Source: Actinomycetota bacterium
GTDB lineage: Bacteria; Actinomycetota; Acidimicrobiia; Acidimicrobiales; Ilumatobacteraceae
Assembly (NCBI GenBank): GCA_005800965.1
Contig: SYEA01000131.1
Coordinates: 1-9,736, forward strand
Reading direction: 5' to 3'
DNA: 9,736 nucleotides
Shown: positions 1 through 7,904 of the stretch, piece after piece
Position numbering within the stretch: position 1 is the first letter of the stretch
Layout: each line of letters opens with the position of its first letter
The notes under the pieces: model-generated
Seen by the model: only the letters and a program-made list of their open reading frames with translations
Database searches by the model: none
Told to the model about the DNA's origin: nothing
Program-made: the position numbers and the translations under genes

Positions 1-1785
1 ATTTTGGTGGGCATCGGCGAAAATCGCGCCGACCGCATCGCGGCACTCGAAGCCATTGCCGCATCCCACTTGCGACACGGCCACGTGCACGAAGTAATCG
101 TGCAAAACTTCTTACCCAAGCCGCGCACGGGCATGCAACACGACCCAGCGTGTGACCCCGACGAATACCTGTGGTCGATCGCCGTCGCCCGATTGATTTT
201 GCCGCCCGAGATACATCTGCAGGCACCGCCGAACTTGAGTGACGATTTTGGTGCACTGCTCACCGCGGGCATCGACGACTGGGGCGGTGTCTCACCAGTG
301 ACCGCCGACCACGTGAACCCCGAACGGCCATGGCCGGCCCTCGACCGTCTGCGCGAGGTGACCGAAGAATCCGGACGCGCGTTGGCGCCACGACTGACCG
401 TGTACCCCGAGTTCATCGCCGAAATTGGGCTGTCTGCCACGCCGCGTTGGATTGATGCGTCGCTGCGCTTCAGCGTGCTCGACCGCTGCGACGCCGAAAA
501 CTTCGGCCGCGACGACCCGGGCGCAGTCTGGCCCGAAAAAGTTACTGCCGCCGACGTGGTGCAAGATGGTGCCGAAGTCGTGCTCATCGGCCATCGCTCG
601 ACCCAGTGGTATTCGGGCGCCAATAACCCGCCACCACAACTAGTGGGAACAAAGCCATCCGTTGCTGCGCGTTCACGCAAGTTGCACGGCCCAGTGGGTG
701 AAGTGTTGCGCGGTGTTGAACTTGGCAACGAACTTGGTGAACAGGAAATTGTTGCGCTATTTCGCGCTCGCGGGCCCGAAGTGCGGGCCGTTGCCCTTGC
801 CGCCGACGAACTGCGCCGCGCCACCGTGGGCGACGACATCACTTGGGTGCACAACCGCAACATCAACTACACCAACGTGTGCACGTTCAAATGCAAATTC
901 TGCGGGTTTTCCAAGGGTCCGCTCAGCCTCAACCTGCGGGGGACGCCATATTTGTTGACGCTCGACGACATTGCCGAGCGCGTGCGCGAGGGTTACGCAC
1001 TTGGCGCCACCGAGGTCACGCTGCAGGGCGGCATTCACCCCGATTTTGACGGCGACTACTACATCGACGTAACGCGTGCCGTAAAGGCCGCAGCACCCAA
1101 CATTCACGTGCACGGCTTCACTGCGCTCGAAGTCACCGAAGGTGCCAAGCGTCTCGGCGAATCGTTGGCGTCGTATCTCACACGCTTGAAAGAAGCTGGG
1201 TTGTCATCGCTGCCAGGCACGGCTGCCGAAATCTTGGACGACGAGGTGCGCGCCGTGTTGTGCAGCGACAAAGTCAACACCGAAGAGTGGCTTGACGCGC
1301 ATCGCACCGCACACTCGGTGGGCTTGCGCTCGAACGTGACCATGATGTTCGGCTCAGTTGAAGCACCCCATGCTTGGGCACGACATTTCGTGCGTACCCG
1401 CGCTTTGCAATACGAAACGGGTGGATTCACCGAATTCGTGGGGTTGCCGTTCGTGCATATGGCTTCACCGATTTATCTGCAGCGCAAATCACGCCGTGGG
1501 CCAACCTTCCGCGAAACCGTGCTCGTGCACGCCATTGCCCGACTTGCCTACCGCGGAGTAATCGACAACATTCAGGCATCGTGGGTGAAGATCGGTGTGG
1601 CGGGCACGCGTCAATTGCTGCAAGCCGGCTGCAACGATATTGGTGGCACGCTCATGAACGAAAACATCTCGCGTGCTGCTGGTGCAAGCCACGGCCAAGG
1701 AATGACCCCGACCGATTTTGCCGACCTCACCGCCCCACTGGGGCGGTCGTTGCGTCAGCGCACCACGCTCTACGCCACGCTTTAA
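1..1785 (+). CDS. fbiC: FO synthase (fused CofG-CofH), 3' part, truncated by window edge
   Basis: Makes 7,8-didemethyl-8-hydroxy-5-deazariboflavin (FO), the chromophore of coenzyme F420, from tyrosine and the riboflavin intermediate 5-amino-6-ribitylaminouracil by two radical-SAM reactions. The frame is open from base 1, so no start is visible; 594 residues remain of a family usually near 850. Residues 1 to about 210 are the C-terminal half of the CofG module, with the conserved stretches VIVQNFLPK, APPNL, DDWGGVSPVT and DHVNPE; its own cluster-binding cysteines lie off the left edge. From about residue 220 the CofH module is complete. It has the radical-SAM CX3CX2C motif in CTFKCKFC (Cys294, Cys298, Cys301), then TLQGGIHP, and a C-terminal region with GGTLMNENISRAAG. 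It ends with TAA 24 bases from the convergent ribF stop. Family and fusion are clear; only the 5' end is unknown. Confidence 0.96.
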   Translation: MLVGIGENRADRIAALEAIAASHLRHGHVHEVIVQNFLPKPRTGMQHDPACDPDEYLWSIAVARLILPPEIHLQAPPNLSDDFGALLTAGIDDWGGVSPVTADHVNPERPWPALDRLREVTEESGRALAPRLTVYPEFIAEIGLSATPRWIDASLRFSVLDRCDAENFGRDDPGAVWPEKVTAADVVQDGAEVVLIGHRSTQWYSGANNPPPQLVGTKPSVAARSRKLHGPVGEVLRGVELGNELGEQEIVALFRARGPEVRAVALAADELRRATVGDDITWVHNRNINYTNVCTFKCKFCGFSKGPLSLNLRGTPYLLTLDDIAERVREGYALGATEVTLQGGIHPDFDGDYYIDVTRAVKAAAPNIHVHGFTALEVTEGAKRLGESLASYLTRLKEAGLSSLPGTAAEILDDEVRAVLCSDKVNTEEWLDAHRTAHSVGLRSNVTMMFGSVEAPHAWARHFVRTRALQYETGGFTEFVGLPFVHMASPIYLQRKSRRGPTFRETVLVHAIARLAYRGVIDNIQASWVKIGVAGTRQLLQAGCNDIGGTLMNENISRAAGASHGQGMTPTDFADLTAPLGRSLRQRTTLYATL

Positions 1786-1790
1786 CCCGA

Positions 1791-1807
1791 AGCGGTTGTA
1801 GGCCGCT
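1791..1807. terminator. Small inverted repeat between convergent fbiC and ribF stops, possible shared terminator
   Basis: AGCGG (1791-1795) and CCGCT (1803-1807) are perfect inverted repeats around a 7-base loop, extendable by one T-G wobble to a 6-pair stem with a 5-base loop. It lies in the 24-base gap between the TAA of fbiC and the stop of ribF on the other strand, where a bidirectional terminator would be expected. The stem is short and neither side is followed by a T tract, so intrinsic termination is only a possibility. Confidence 0.3.
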
Positions 1808-1809
1808 CG

Positions 1810-2781
1810 TTAGCCCAGCGCAGCGCGCGCGTGTGCGATGTCAACTTGTAGTTGTGCTTTGAGTTCGTCGATGCCCGAGAACTTTCGTTCGCCTCGCAAG
1901 AAGGCATGAAACACCACGCGTAACCGCTGGCCATACAAGTCGCCAGCGAAGTCAAGCAGGTGGGCTTCGAGCAAGGAGTGTTCGGCATGTTCGTGAAACG
2001 TTGGTCGACGCCCCAGATTGACCGCTGCGTCGTAGGTGGTGGCTGCTGCACCTTCAATCGAACTTTCGATCGTGACACGCGCGGCATAGACCCCATCGGC
2101 AGGCAAACACAGCGACGAATCCACCTCGACATTCGCCGTCGGAAACCCGATCGTGCGACCGCGTTGGTCGCCGGGCCCCACCACACCGCGTAGTTCGTGA
2201 TTGCGCCCGAGCATGTGGGCCGCGCGCTGCACATCACCACCGGCCAATGCACGACGAATGGCGGTGCTGCTGACGGGTTCGTCAACGCCGTCGGCGCGCG
2301 CCACGAGCCCTAACGGCAACACTTCAAAATCGCGAGTGCTTGCCACGTCACGCAGCAGCTGCACGTTGCCGCCGCGCTTGTAACCAAAATGAAAGTCTTC
2401 GCCAACGATCACGCCACGCACGGCCAACGCATCAACGAGCACCCGCTGCACGAAATCGACTGGTGCTTCGCCCGCTTGATCGACATTAAACGGCACCACC
2501 AGAGTGGCGTCAACACCCGTCGAAGCAAGCAGTTCGAGCTTCTGTTGCGCATCAGTGAGCAACTTGGGGGCCGACTCGGGGCGCACCACCGACGCCGGGT
2601 GGCGATCAAATGTGACCACCACACTGCGTGCCCCCAAGGCTGCAGCACGGGCGCGCACCTGGGCGATTACGGCGCGATGGCCAAGATGCACACCGTCATA
2701 GGCACCAATGGTGACCACCGATCGTGTGTCACCAATTGCGGCAACAACCGCCTCGCGAGTCGCTTGGCTGACAACTTTCAC
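1810..2781 (-). CDS. ribF: Bifunctional riboflavin kinase / FAD synthetase
   Basis: Converts riboflavin to FMN (kinase) and FMN to FAD (adenylyltransferase) in the cytoplasm; 323 residues, a normal length. The N-terminal FAD synthetase half carries the nucleotidyltransferase signature GAYDGVHLGH (residues 26-35), the VGEDFHFGY block (126-134) and SSTAIR (171-176). The C-terminal riboflavin kinase half carries GFPTAN (212-217), NLGRRPTF (255-262) and the glutamate of LEAHLLDF (Glu272) expected to act as catalytic base. The start is GTG at 2781, six bases after the truB stop; no Shine-Dalgarno is evident, so translation probably depends on ribosomes finishing truB. It is the last gene of rbfA-truB-ribF, an arrangement common in bacteria. 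It also shares riboflavin-pathway chemistry with the convergent fbiC, whose substrate is a riboflavin precursor. Confidence 0.96.
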   Translation of the reverse strand: MKVVSQATREAVVAAIGDTRSVVTIGAYDGVHLGHRAVIAQVRARAAALGARSVVVTFDRHPASVVRPESAPKLLTDAQQKLELLASTGVDATLVVPFNVDQAGEAPVDFVQRVLVDALAVRGVIVGEDFHFGYKRGGNVQLLRDVASTRDFEVLPLGLVARADGVDEPVSSTAIRRALAGGDVQRAAHMLGRNHELRGVVGPGDQRGRTIGFPTANVEVDSSLCLPADGVYAARVTIESSIEGAAATTYDAAVNLGRRPTFHEHAEHSLLEAHLLDFAGDLYGQRLRVVFHAFLRGERKFSGIDELKAQLQVDIAHARAALG

Positions 2782-2787
2782 GCACGC

Positions 2788-3708
2788 TCACGCTAACGGT
2801 TCAGGCATCACCACATCAGCACGCCAACCGTCGCCAGAGCGCTCGTACACCGCGATCAACTCGTTGCGTGAGTTCAACACGATGCGATGCTCACCCTCAC
2901 GGGCCTCTGCCCCACCCAACTCGGCGAAGGCACGTCCGTTGCGCACCTTGAGCGCCATGTCGTCATCGACCGTCACCATCGTGACGTTCACGCCGTCAAG
3001 ATGCGCCATCGTGGCAACCGCCGATTGCAGGGGCGCAGTCTCGATCGACGCTGCATCGTGCTCGGCACCAACCACAAAGTCGCCAATTGCAGTCCGTCGC
3101 AGACGACGAAGGTGGGCCACCCCGCCCAACGCTTCGCCCAGGTCGGCAGCGAGTGTGCGAATGTATGTGCCCGACGAACACGTCACTTCGATATTCACCA
3201 CTGGGTTGCCGTCGATGCGCTCGACGATGTCACCGACCACATATCGATAAATCGTCACGGGCCGCGGCGCGCGTTCCACCTCGCCGCCCTCACGCGCGAT
3301 TTCGTGCAAGCGACGCCCACCAATCTTTATCGCCGACACCATCGGTGGAATCTGGGTGATGTCACCAACAAACGCGCGCGCGGCATCGCGAGCCGATTCA
3401 ATCGTGAGTGACGACATGTCTTGTCGAGCCGTCACCTCGCCCGCCGCATCAAGGGTGTTGGTGGCTGCGCCAAACACCACTTCGCCGGTATACGTTTTGG
3501 GCAAACCACCCAGGAATTGCAGCAAGCGCGTGGCATTACCCAAGGCCACGATTAAAACGCCAGTGGCATCGGGGTCGAGCGTGCCCGAATGCCCGACTCG
3601 CCGTTCAGAAAATCGACGACGCAAGCGAGCCACCACGTCGTGGCTGGTGATGCCGATGGGTTTGTCGACCACCACAAAGCCGTGCACGGTGGCTGGTTTG
3701 CGCACCAT
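2788..3708 (-). CDS. truB: tRNA pseudouridine(55) synthase
   Basis: Isomerises U55 of the T loop in elongator tRNAs to pseudouridine. The 306-residue protein begins at ATG 3708 with the typical entry GFVVVDKPIGITSHDVV and has the catalytic motif GHSGTLDPDATGV, with Asp45 as the expected nucleophile. Further family blocks are PPMVSAIKIGGRRLHE, AREG and the SSGTYIRTLAADLG stretch. The C-terminal 70 or so residues look like the extra RNA-binding domain of bacterial TruB. In the PPM-x-SAIK block a valine stands where E. coli has tyrosine; I believe several actinobacterial relatives share this. The gene starts 19 bases after the rbfA stop and ends 6 bases before the ribF start, so it is almost certainly in one transcript with both. 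No strong ribosome binding site precedes it. Confidence 0.97.
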   Translation of the reverse strand: MVRKPATVHGFVVVDKPIGITSHDVVARLRRRFSERRVGHSGTLDPDATGVLIVALGNATRLLQFLGGLPKTYTGEVVFGAATNTLDAAGEVTARQDMSSLTIESARDAARAFVGDITQIPPMVSAIKIGGRRLHEIAREGGEVERAPRPVTIYRYVVGDIVERIDGNPVVNIEVTCSSGTYIRTLAADLGEALGGVAHLRRLRRTAIGDFVVGAEHDAASIETAPLQSAVATMAHLDGVNVTMVTVDDDMALKVRNGRAFAELGGAEAREGEHRIVLNSRNELIAVYERSGDGWRADVVMPEPLA

Positions 3709-3727
3709 GGTTGCCCGAGAAACCCGA

Positions 3728-4192
3728 CTACTCGGCTACTGGCGGTGACACAGCTGGCGACACAGCGGGTGATCCAGCGCCAGACCTATCGGCGTTCATT
3801 TGCGCCGCGCGACGCTCTGCATCTTGGCGCAATACCGCATCGATTCGCGCTGCTGCCCGCATTGTTTCGTCGGGCTTGAACTGCAATACCGGCGTGCGGC
3901 GCGCTTTGACCTGCACTGCGATCTCGTGTTGCAGTCGCTTGCGGTATTCACCGAGTGCTTCGACGATTTTGTCGTCGCCACCCTCGCCGTGAATCGAATC
4001 GAAATAGACCACGCCGCGATTCATCTCCGAGTCGACGTCCACCGCAGTGATGGTCACCATCGTGAGCCGATCGTCATCCAACTTGGCGAGTTCTTCGGCA
4101 ATCACCTCGCGCAAAGTTTCGCTGAGTCGTGCCGTGCGTTCGTGTCGACGACGGTCTTGAGCATCGGTGGTGCGACGGCGAGGACGAGGCAT
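3728..4192 (-). CDS. rbfA: 30S ribosome-binding factor A
   Basis: Late 30S assembly and cold-adaptation factor that binds near the 5' end of 16S rRNA. The protein has 154 residues from ATG 4192. A basic start (MPRPRRRTTDAQDRRR) leads into the helix LSETLREVIAEELAKL, then the KH-like core with TMVTITAVDVDSEMNRGVVYF and ARRTPVLQFKPDET, which matches the RbfA pattern. The last 16 residues are a low-complexity tail with SPAV/SPPV units. The frame stays open upstream to 4324, but that part runs antisense to leuS, has no family character, and would bury the leuS start. A TANNNT hexamer ends 7 bases before ATG 4192 with no Shine-Dalgarno, which supports a leaderless start here. It heads rbfA-truB-ribF; the usual infB neighbour is absent. 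Confidence 0.93.
   Translation of the reverse strand: MPRPRRRTTDAQDRRRHERTARLSETLREVIAEELAKLDDDRLTMVTITAVDVDSEMNRGVVYFDSIHGEGGDDKIVEALGEYRKRLQHEIAVQVKARRTPVLQFKPDETMRAAARIDAVLRQDAERRAAQMNADRSGAGSPAVSPAVSPPVAE
3737..3772 (-). repeat. 12-base tandem repeat coding the SPAV-SPAV-SPPV tail of RbfA
   Basis: Three consecutive 12-base units at the 3' end of rbfA encode SPAV, SPAV and SPPV. The first two units match at 10 of 12 bases; the third is more diverged at the DNA level. The encoded tail lies beyond the KH-like core of RbfA and is likely disordered, so copy number may vary between strains without affecting function. Confidence 0.6.
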
Positions 4193-4198
4193 AACAAC

Positions 4199-4205
4199 TA
4201 CGCTA
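4199..4205. promoter_or_regulatory. Symmetric TANNNTA: candidate back-to-back -10 elements for rbfA and leuS
   Basis: The heptamer TACGCTA reads TACGCT on the plus strand (4199-4204) and TAGCGT on the minus strand (4205-4200); both fit the actinobacterial -10 pattern TANNNT. Plus-strand initiation about 7 bases downstream would fall at 4211, two bases before the leuS ATG at 4213. Minus-strand initiation would fall at about 4193, next to the rbfA ATG at 4192. Neither gene has a Shine-Dalgarno, as expected for leaderless mRNAs. No convincing -35 element is present on either side. The motif is seen; promoter activity is inferred. Confidence 0.5.
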
Positions 4206-4212
4206 AGTGAAG

Positions 4213-7068
4213 ATGTCCACCAGCGATTCCCTGCCAAAAGAGCGCTACAACGCCCGCTTGGCAGCCCAAATTGAGGCGAAATGGCAAGACCGCTGGCAGG
4301 CCGCACACACCTTTGACGCCCCAAACCCGGCTGGGCCGCTTGCTGAGCCCGAAAGAATTGCCGGGCGCAAAAAGCTGTTCATCCTCGACATGTTCCCCTA
4401 CCCGTCGGGGGCTGGGCTGCATGTCGGCCACCCGCTCGGCTACATCGCCACCGACGTATACGGCCGCTTCAAACGCATGACTGGCCACAACGTGTTGCAT
4501 GCGCTTGGCTACGACTCGTTCGGGTTGCCCGCCGAACAGCACGCCATCACCACGGGCGTGCACCCGCGCGAAAACACCGAGGCCAACATCGCCAACATGC
4601 GTCGCCAACTGCGACGGCTCGGGTTGGCCCACGACGCCCGACGCAGCGTCAGCACCACCGATGAAGCGTTCTATCGCTGGACGCAATGGATTTTTCTCCA
4701 GATTTTCAACTCGTGGTGCGATGACCGCACGGGCAAGGCGCGACCCATCACCGAGTTGATCGCCGAATTCGAATCCGGTGCTCGCCCGACGGGTGGCAGC
4801 GCATGGTCTGCAATGTCGTCGCGCGAGCGCAAGCAACTGGTGAACAACCACCGTCTGGCGTATTTGGCCGATGCGCCCGTCAACTGGTGCCCGGGGCTCG
4901 GCACCATCTTGGCGAATGAAGAAGTCACCGCTGATGGCCGCAGCGACATTGGCAACTATCCCGTCTTCAAACGCAACATGCGGCAGTGGACGATGCGCAT
5001 CACGGCATATTCCGACCGCTTGCTCGACGATCTTGAGCGCCTCGACTGGCCTGAGTCGATCAAGATCATGCAACGCAACTGGATTGGCCGTAGCGAAGGT
5101 GCGCGGGTGCGCTTTGCGTCGGGTGCCGGTGATATTGAAGTGTTCACCACACGACCAGACACGCTGTTTGGTGCAACGTTCATGGTGCTGTCGCCCGAGC
5201 ATCCGCTCGTTGACGCACTCACCACGGCACAACAGCGCACCGCAGTCGATGCATACCGCCAGGCGTCGGCCAGCGTCGCTGATGCCGACCGGCAATCTGA
5301 CACGCGCGAAAAAACCGGTGTGTTCACGGGCGCGACGGCCGTCAACCCGGTCACTGGCCAAGCGGTTCCGGTGTGGATTGCTGACTACGTGCTCATGGGT
5401 TACGGCACGGGCGCCATCATGGCGGTGCCCTCGGGTGATGAACGCGACTTCGCCTTCGCGCGCAAATATGACTTGCCGATTGTGGCTACGCAATTGCCGC
5501 CCGACGCCTGGTTCGCCGCGAACGGCATTGCCCCATCGACGAGTTGTGCAACATGGCCAGCGGCCTTCATCGGTGAAGGCACATATGTGAATTCGCGTAA
5601 CGAGTCGCTCACCCTCGATGGCCTCACCGAAATCGCTCAAGCAAAGTCACGCACGAACGAGTGGCTCGCTGCTCATGGTGTCGGCCGTGCGGCCATTACC
5701 TACAAGTTGCGCGACTGGTTGTTTTCACGACAGCGATATTGGGGCGAACCGTTTCCGATTGTGTACGACCAAGACGACATGCCCATCGCCGTGCCCGATG
5801 CCTTGCTGCCCGTGCAACTGCCCGAACTTTCTGACTTCAAACCACAGGCGCTCGACCCCGATGACGAAACCACCGACCCGATTCCGCCGTTGGCGCGGCG
5901 CACCGACTGGGTGCATGTGGAAATGGAAGTCAACGACCCAATCACCGGCGCCAAACTTGAGCGCGCCAAAGTGCGACGTGAAATCAACGTGATGCCACAG
6001 TGGGCCGGCTCGTGTTGGTATGAGTTGCGCTATCTCGACCCCACCAACACCACGGCGTTCGTCAACAAAGAAGTTGAGCGGTATTGGATGGGCCCACCGA
6101 CCAACGGACACACGGGCGGAGTTGACCTCTACGTCGGTGGGGTCGAGCACGCAGTGTTGCACCTGTTGTATTCGCGCTTTTGGCACAAAGTGATGTTCGA
6201 CCTCGGGCATGTATCGAGCGAGGAACCGTTCCACCGCTTGTTCAACCAGGGTTATGTGCAGGCCTATGCGTACCGCGATGCGCGCGGTCAAACCGTGCCG
6301 GCCCACGAAGTGACGGAGCGTGACGGTGCGTACTTCCACTCTGGCGAAAAGATGGTGCGTGAATACGGCAAGATGGGTAAGAGCCTGAAAAATATCGTCA
6401 CGCCCGACGAGATGTACGACGAATACGGCGCCGACACGTTTCGCTTGTACGAAATGTCGACTGGCCCACTCGATGCCAGCCGCCCCTGGAACACCCGCGA
6501 CGTGGTGGGAATGCAGCGCTTCTTGCAGCGCGTGTGGCGCAACCTGATTGACGAAGATACGAGCGCGCTCACAGTGTCAGACACCGAGTGCCCGTCAGCA
6601 CTGCTGCGCGCATTGCACATCGCCATCGACGGCGTGCGTCGCGATATGGACGGCCTGCGGTTCAACACCGCAATTGCCAAACTCATCGAACTCAACAATG
6701 CCCTCACCAAACATGTCGAAGCCAACGGCACTACCCCACGCGTAGTGGCCGAAGCACTCGCCCAAATGCTCAGCCCGCTGTGCCCGCACTTGGCCAGTGA
6801 ATTGTGGGAACGCCTCGGACGGACCGACGAAATTACCTACGCACCAGTCCCAGTGGCTGACGCCAAGTTGCTCGTGAGCGACACGGTCGAAGTGCCGGTG
6901 CAAGTCAACGGCAAGGTGCGTGCTCGCCTGATGGCCGCCGCCGGTTCGAGCGACGATCAACTCACCGCGTTGGCACTCGCCGACGACAAGGTGCGTGCCG
7001 CATTGGCTGGGGCCGAGCCACGCAAAGTCATTGTGGTGTCGGGCCGCTTGGTGAATATCGTCGTCTAA
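4213..7068 (+). CDS. leuS: Leucyl-tRNA synthetase
   Basis: Class I synthetase charging tRNA-Leu, 951 residues from ATG 4213; a GTG two codons upstream (4207) is the alternative start. I prefer the ATG because a -10-like hexamer ends at 4204, which leaves GTG 4207 too close to be transcribed. Numbering from the GTG, the HIGH-type motif is HVGH (72-75) within FPYPSGAGLHVGH. The CP1 editing domain shows TTRPDT (314-319) and GYGTGAIMAVPSGDERD (398-414), its final Asp matching the conserved editing aspartate. Next come RDWLFSRQRYWGEP and KMGKS (722-726) in place of KMSKS, a variant I associate with actinobacterial LeuRS. The anticodon-binding domain and a C-terminal domain with VQVNGKVRA follow. 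Blocks such as NWCPGLGTILANEEVTADGRSD are typical of actinobacterial enzymes. It is divergent from rbfA and convergent with the oxidoreductase gene, 24 bases from its stop. Confidence 0.98.
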   Translation: MSTSDSLPKERYNARLAAQIEAKWQDRWQAAHTFDAPNPAGPLAEPERIAGRKKLFILDMFPYPSGAGLHVGHPLGYIATDVYGRFKRMTGHNVLHALGYDSFGLPAEQHAITTGVHPRENTEANIANMRRQLRRLGLAHDARRSVSTTDEAFYRWTQWIFLQIFNSWCDDRTGKARPITELIAEFESGARPTGGSAWSAMSSRERKQLVNNHRLAYLADAPVNWCPGLGTILANEEVTADGRSDIGNYPVFKRNMRQWTMRITAYSDRLLDDLERLDWPESIKIMQRNWIGRSEGARVRFASGAGDIEVFTTRPDTLFGATFMVLSPEHPLVDALTTAQQRTAVDAYRQASASVADADRQSDTREKTGVFTGATAVNPVTGQAVPVWIADYVLMGYGTGAIMAVPSGDERDFAFARKYDLPIVATQLPPDAWFAANGIAPSTSCATWPAAFIGEGTYVNSRNESLTLDGLTEIAQAKSRTNEWLAAHGVGRAAITYKLRDWLFSRQRYWGEPFPIVYDQDDMPIAVPDALLPVQLPELSDFKPQALDPDDETTDPIPPLARRTDWVHVEMEVNDPITGAKLERAKVRREINVMPQWAGSCWYELRYLDPTNTTAFVNKEVERYWMGPPTNGHTGGVDLYVGGVEHAVLHLLYSRFWHKVMFDLGHVSSEEPFHRLFNQGYVQAYAYRDARGQTVPAHEVTERDGAYFHSGEKMVREYGKMGKSLKNIVTPDEMYDEYGADTFRLYEMSTGPLDASRPWNTRDVVGMQRFLQRVWRNLIDEDTSALTVSDTECPSALLRALHIAIDGVRRDMDGLRFNTAIAKLIELNNALTKHVEANGTTPRVVAEALAQMLSPLCPHLASELWERLGRTDEITYAPVPVADAKLLVSDTVEVPVQVNGKVRARLMAAAGSSDDQLTALALADDKVRAALAGAEPRKVIVVSGRLVNIVV

Positions 7069-7092
7069 CGACGCGCACGCCTCACGGGTTGC

Positions 7093-7896
7093 TTAGCGGT
7101 GCAGGTGCGCGCCAGCACGCTCGATGGCGGCCACATCAACGCCACGGAACATCAGCAAAATCACCCGATTGACACCCCAACTCCGCCATCGTTCGATGCG
7201 CTCGTCGAGCACATCGGTACGCAGCAGCGCCGCATCGAAATGCTCCCACACCGACACGATGAAGGGTCTGGTATCGGCGCCGCGTTCTTGCACGGCGGCT
7301 GCGACCACTTCTTGCGCAAAGTCTGCCGACGCACACACGTTCATGCCGTCGGTGCGCTGGGCAGCGATGCGCGACAACGCGGTGGAATTTACGCCGAGCA
7401 CGATTGGTGGGCGCGGTGACGGGGTGATGAACGTGGCGAGATCGGCGCGGCGCGTTGGCGACCACAACTCGTCGATCACGTCGAGTGTGTCGAGCAGCAC
7501 GCGGTGGCGCTCGGCCATCGTTGGTGGCTGCTCGACACCAACGGCACGCCGCTCGGCCGACCATTTGGTGTTAGGCGCCGAGCCAGCACCGAGGCCAAGC
7601 ACACACCGCCCACCGCTGATGTGTTGCAGAGTTGCAGCAGCGTTGGCAGTGATGACCGCCATGCGATTCGCAGCATTCGCCACAAGCGGGCCCAGACGGA
7701 TGCTCGACGTCACGGCTGCGAGCGCGCCGAGTGTGGTGAAGCACTCCGGCATGCTGGGCGCCGACATCACCTGGCCAGCGAGATGATCAGCAGTCCAAAA
7801 GGTGTCGAAGCCAGCAGCCTCGGCAGCCCGGGCAGCATCGGCGATGAGCGGCCACGGGGCGTTGCCCGGATTGACCTGCAAATCGAACGTGATCAT
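7093..7896 (-). CDS. Luciferase-like (LLM class) oxidoreductase, probably F420-dependent
   Basis: Member of the bacterial luciferase-like TIM-barrel superfamily, 267 residues. The N-terminus (MITFDLQ) forms the first strand, followed by AARAAEAAGFDTFWTADH (TADH at 35-38), a TTLGALAAVTSSIRLGPLV segment, and the SGGRCVLGLGAG loop (94-105) that usually lines the flavin or F420 phosphate site. It resembles actinobacterial F420-dependent members more than FMN-dependent monooxygenases, but the cofactor is inferred and the substrate unknown. It is somewhat short for the family (commonly 280-340). I chose ATG 7896 because the in-frame extension to 7998 runs straight through the tRNA-Ala gene. TAGTGT ends 8 bases before this ATG and there is no Shine-Dalgarno, so a leaderless transcript is likely. 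With fbiC in the same window, the cell clearly can make F420. Confidence 0.85.
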   Translation of the reverse strand: MITFDLQVNPGNAPWPLIADAARAAEAAGFDTFWTADHLAGQVMSAPSMPECFTTLGALAAVTSSIRLGPLVANAANRMAVITANAAATLQHISGGRCVLGLGAGSAPNTKWSAERRAVGVEQPPTMAERHRVLLDTLDVIDELWSPTRRADLATFITPSPRPPIVLGVNSTALSRIAAQRTDGMNVCASADFAQEVVAAAVQERGADTRPFIVSVWEHFDAALLRTDVLDERIERWRSWGVNRVILLMFRGVDVAAIERAGAHLHR

Positions 7897-7904
7897 CGAA
7901 TTGC

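Noticed and set aside
4207..4212. GTG at 4207 as the leuS start
   Set aside because: It is in frame and possible, but it has no ribosome binding site and would lie before the transcription start predicted from the 4199-4204 hexamer. The ATG at 4213 is preferred.
4193..4324. N-terminal extension of RbfA on the minus strand
   Set aside because: The added residues overlap the start of leuS, show no RbfA character, and would push the start away from the -10-like hexamer. ATG 4192 gives a normal basic RbfA N-terminus.
4198..5640. A 480-codon minus-strand open frame antisense to leuS
   Set aside because: Its translation is rich in Arg, His and Cys, has no recognisable domain, and lies entirely opposite the highly conserved HIGH and editing regions of leuS. 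Long antisense frames are expected from the codon pattern of a G+C-rich gene.
7072..7111. Inverted repeat CGCGCAC / GTGCGCG at the leuS and oxidoreductase 3' ends, as a terminator
   Set aside because: The 7-base arms match perfectly, but the loop is 26 bases, one arm lies within the oxidoreductase coding region, and no T tract follows on either side. Short arms of this composition arise by chance in G+C-rich DNA.
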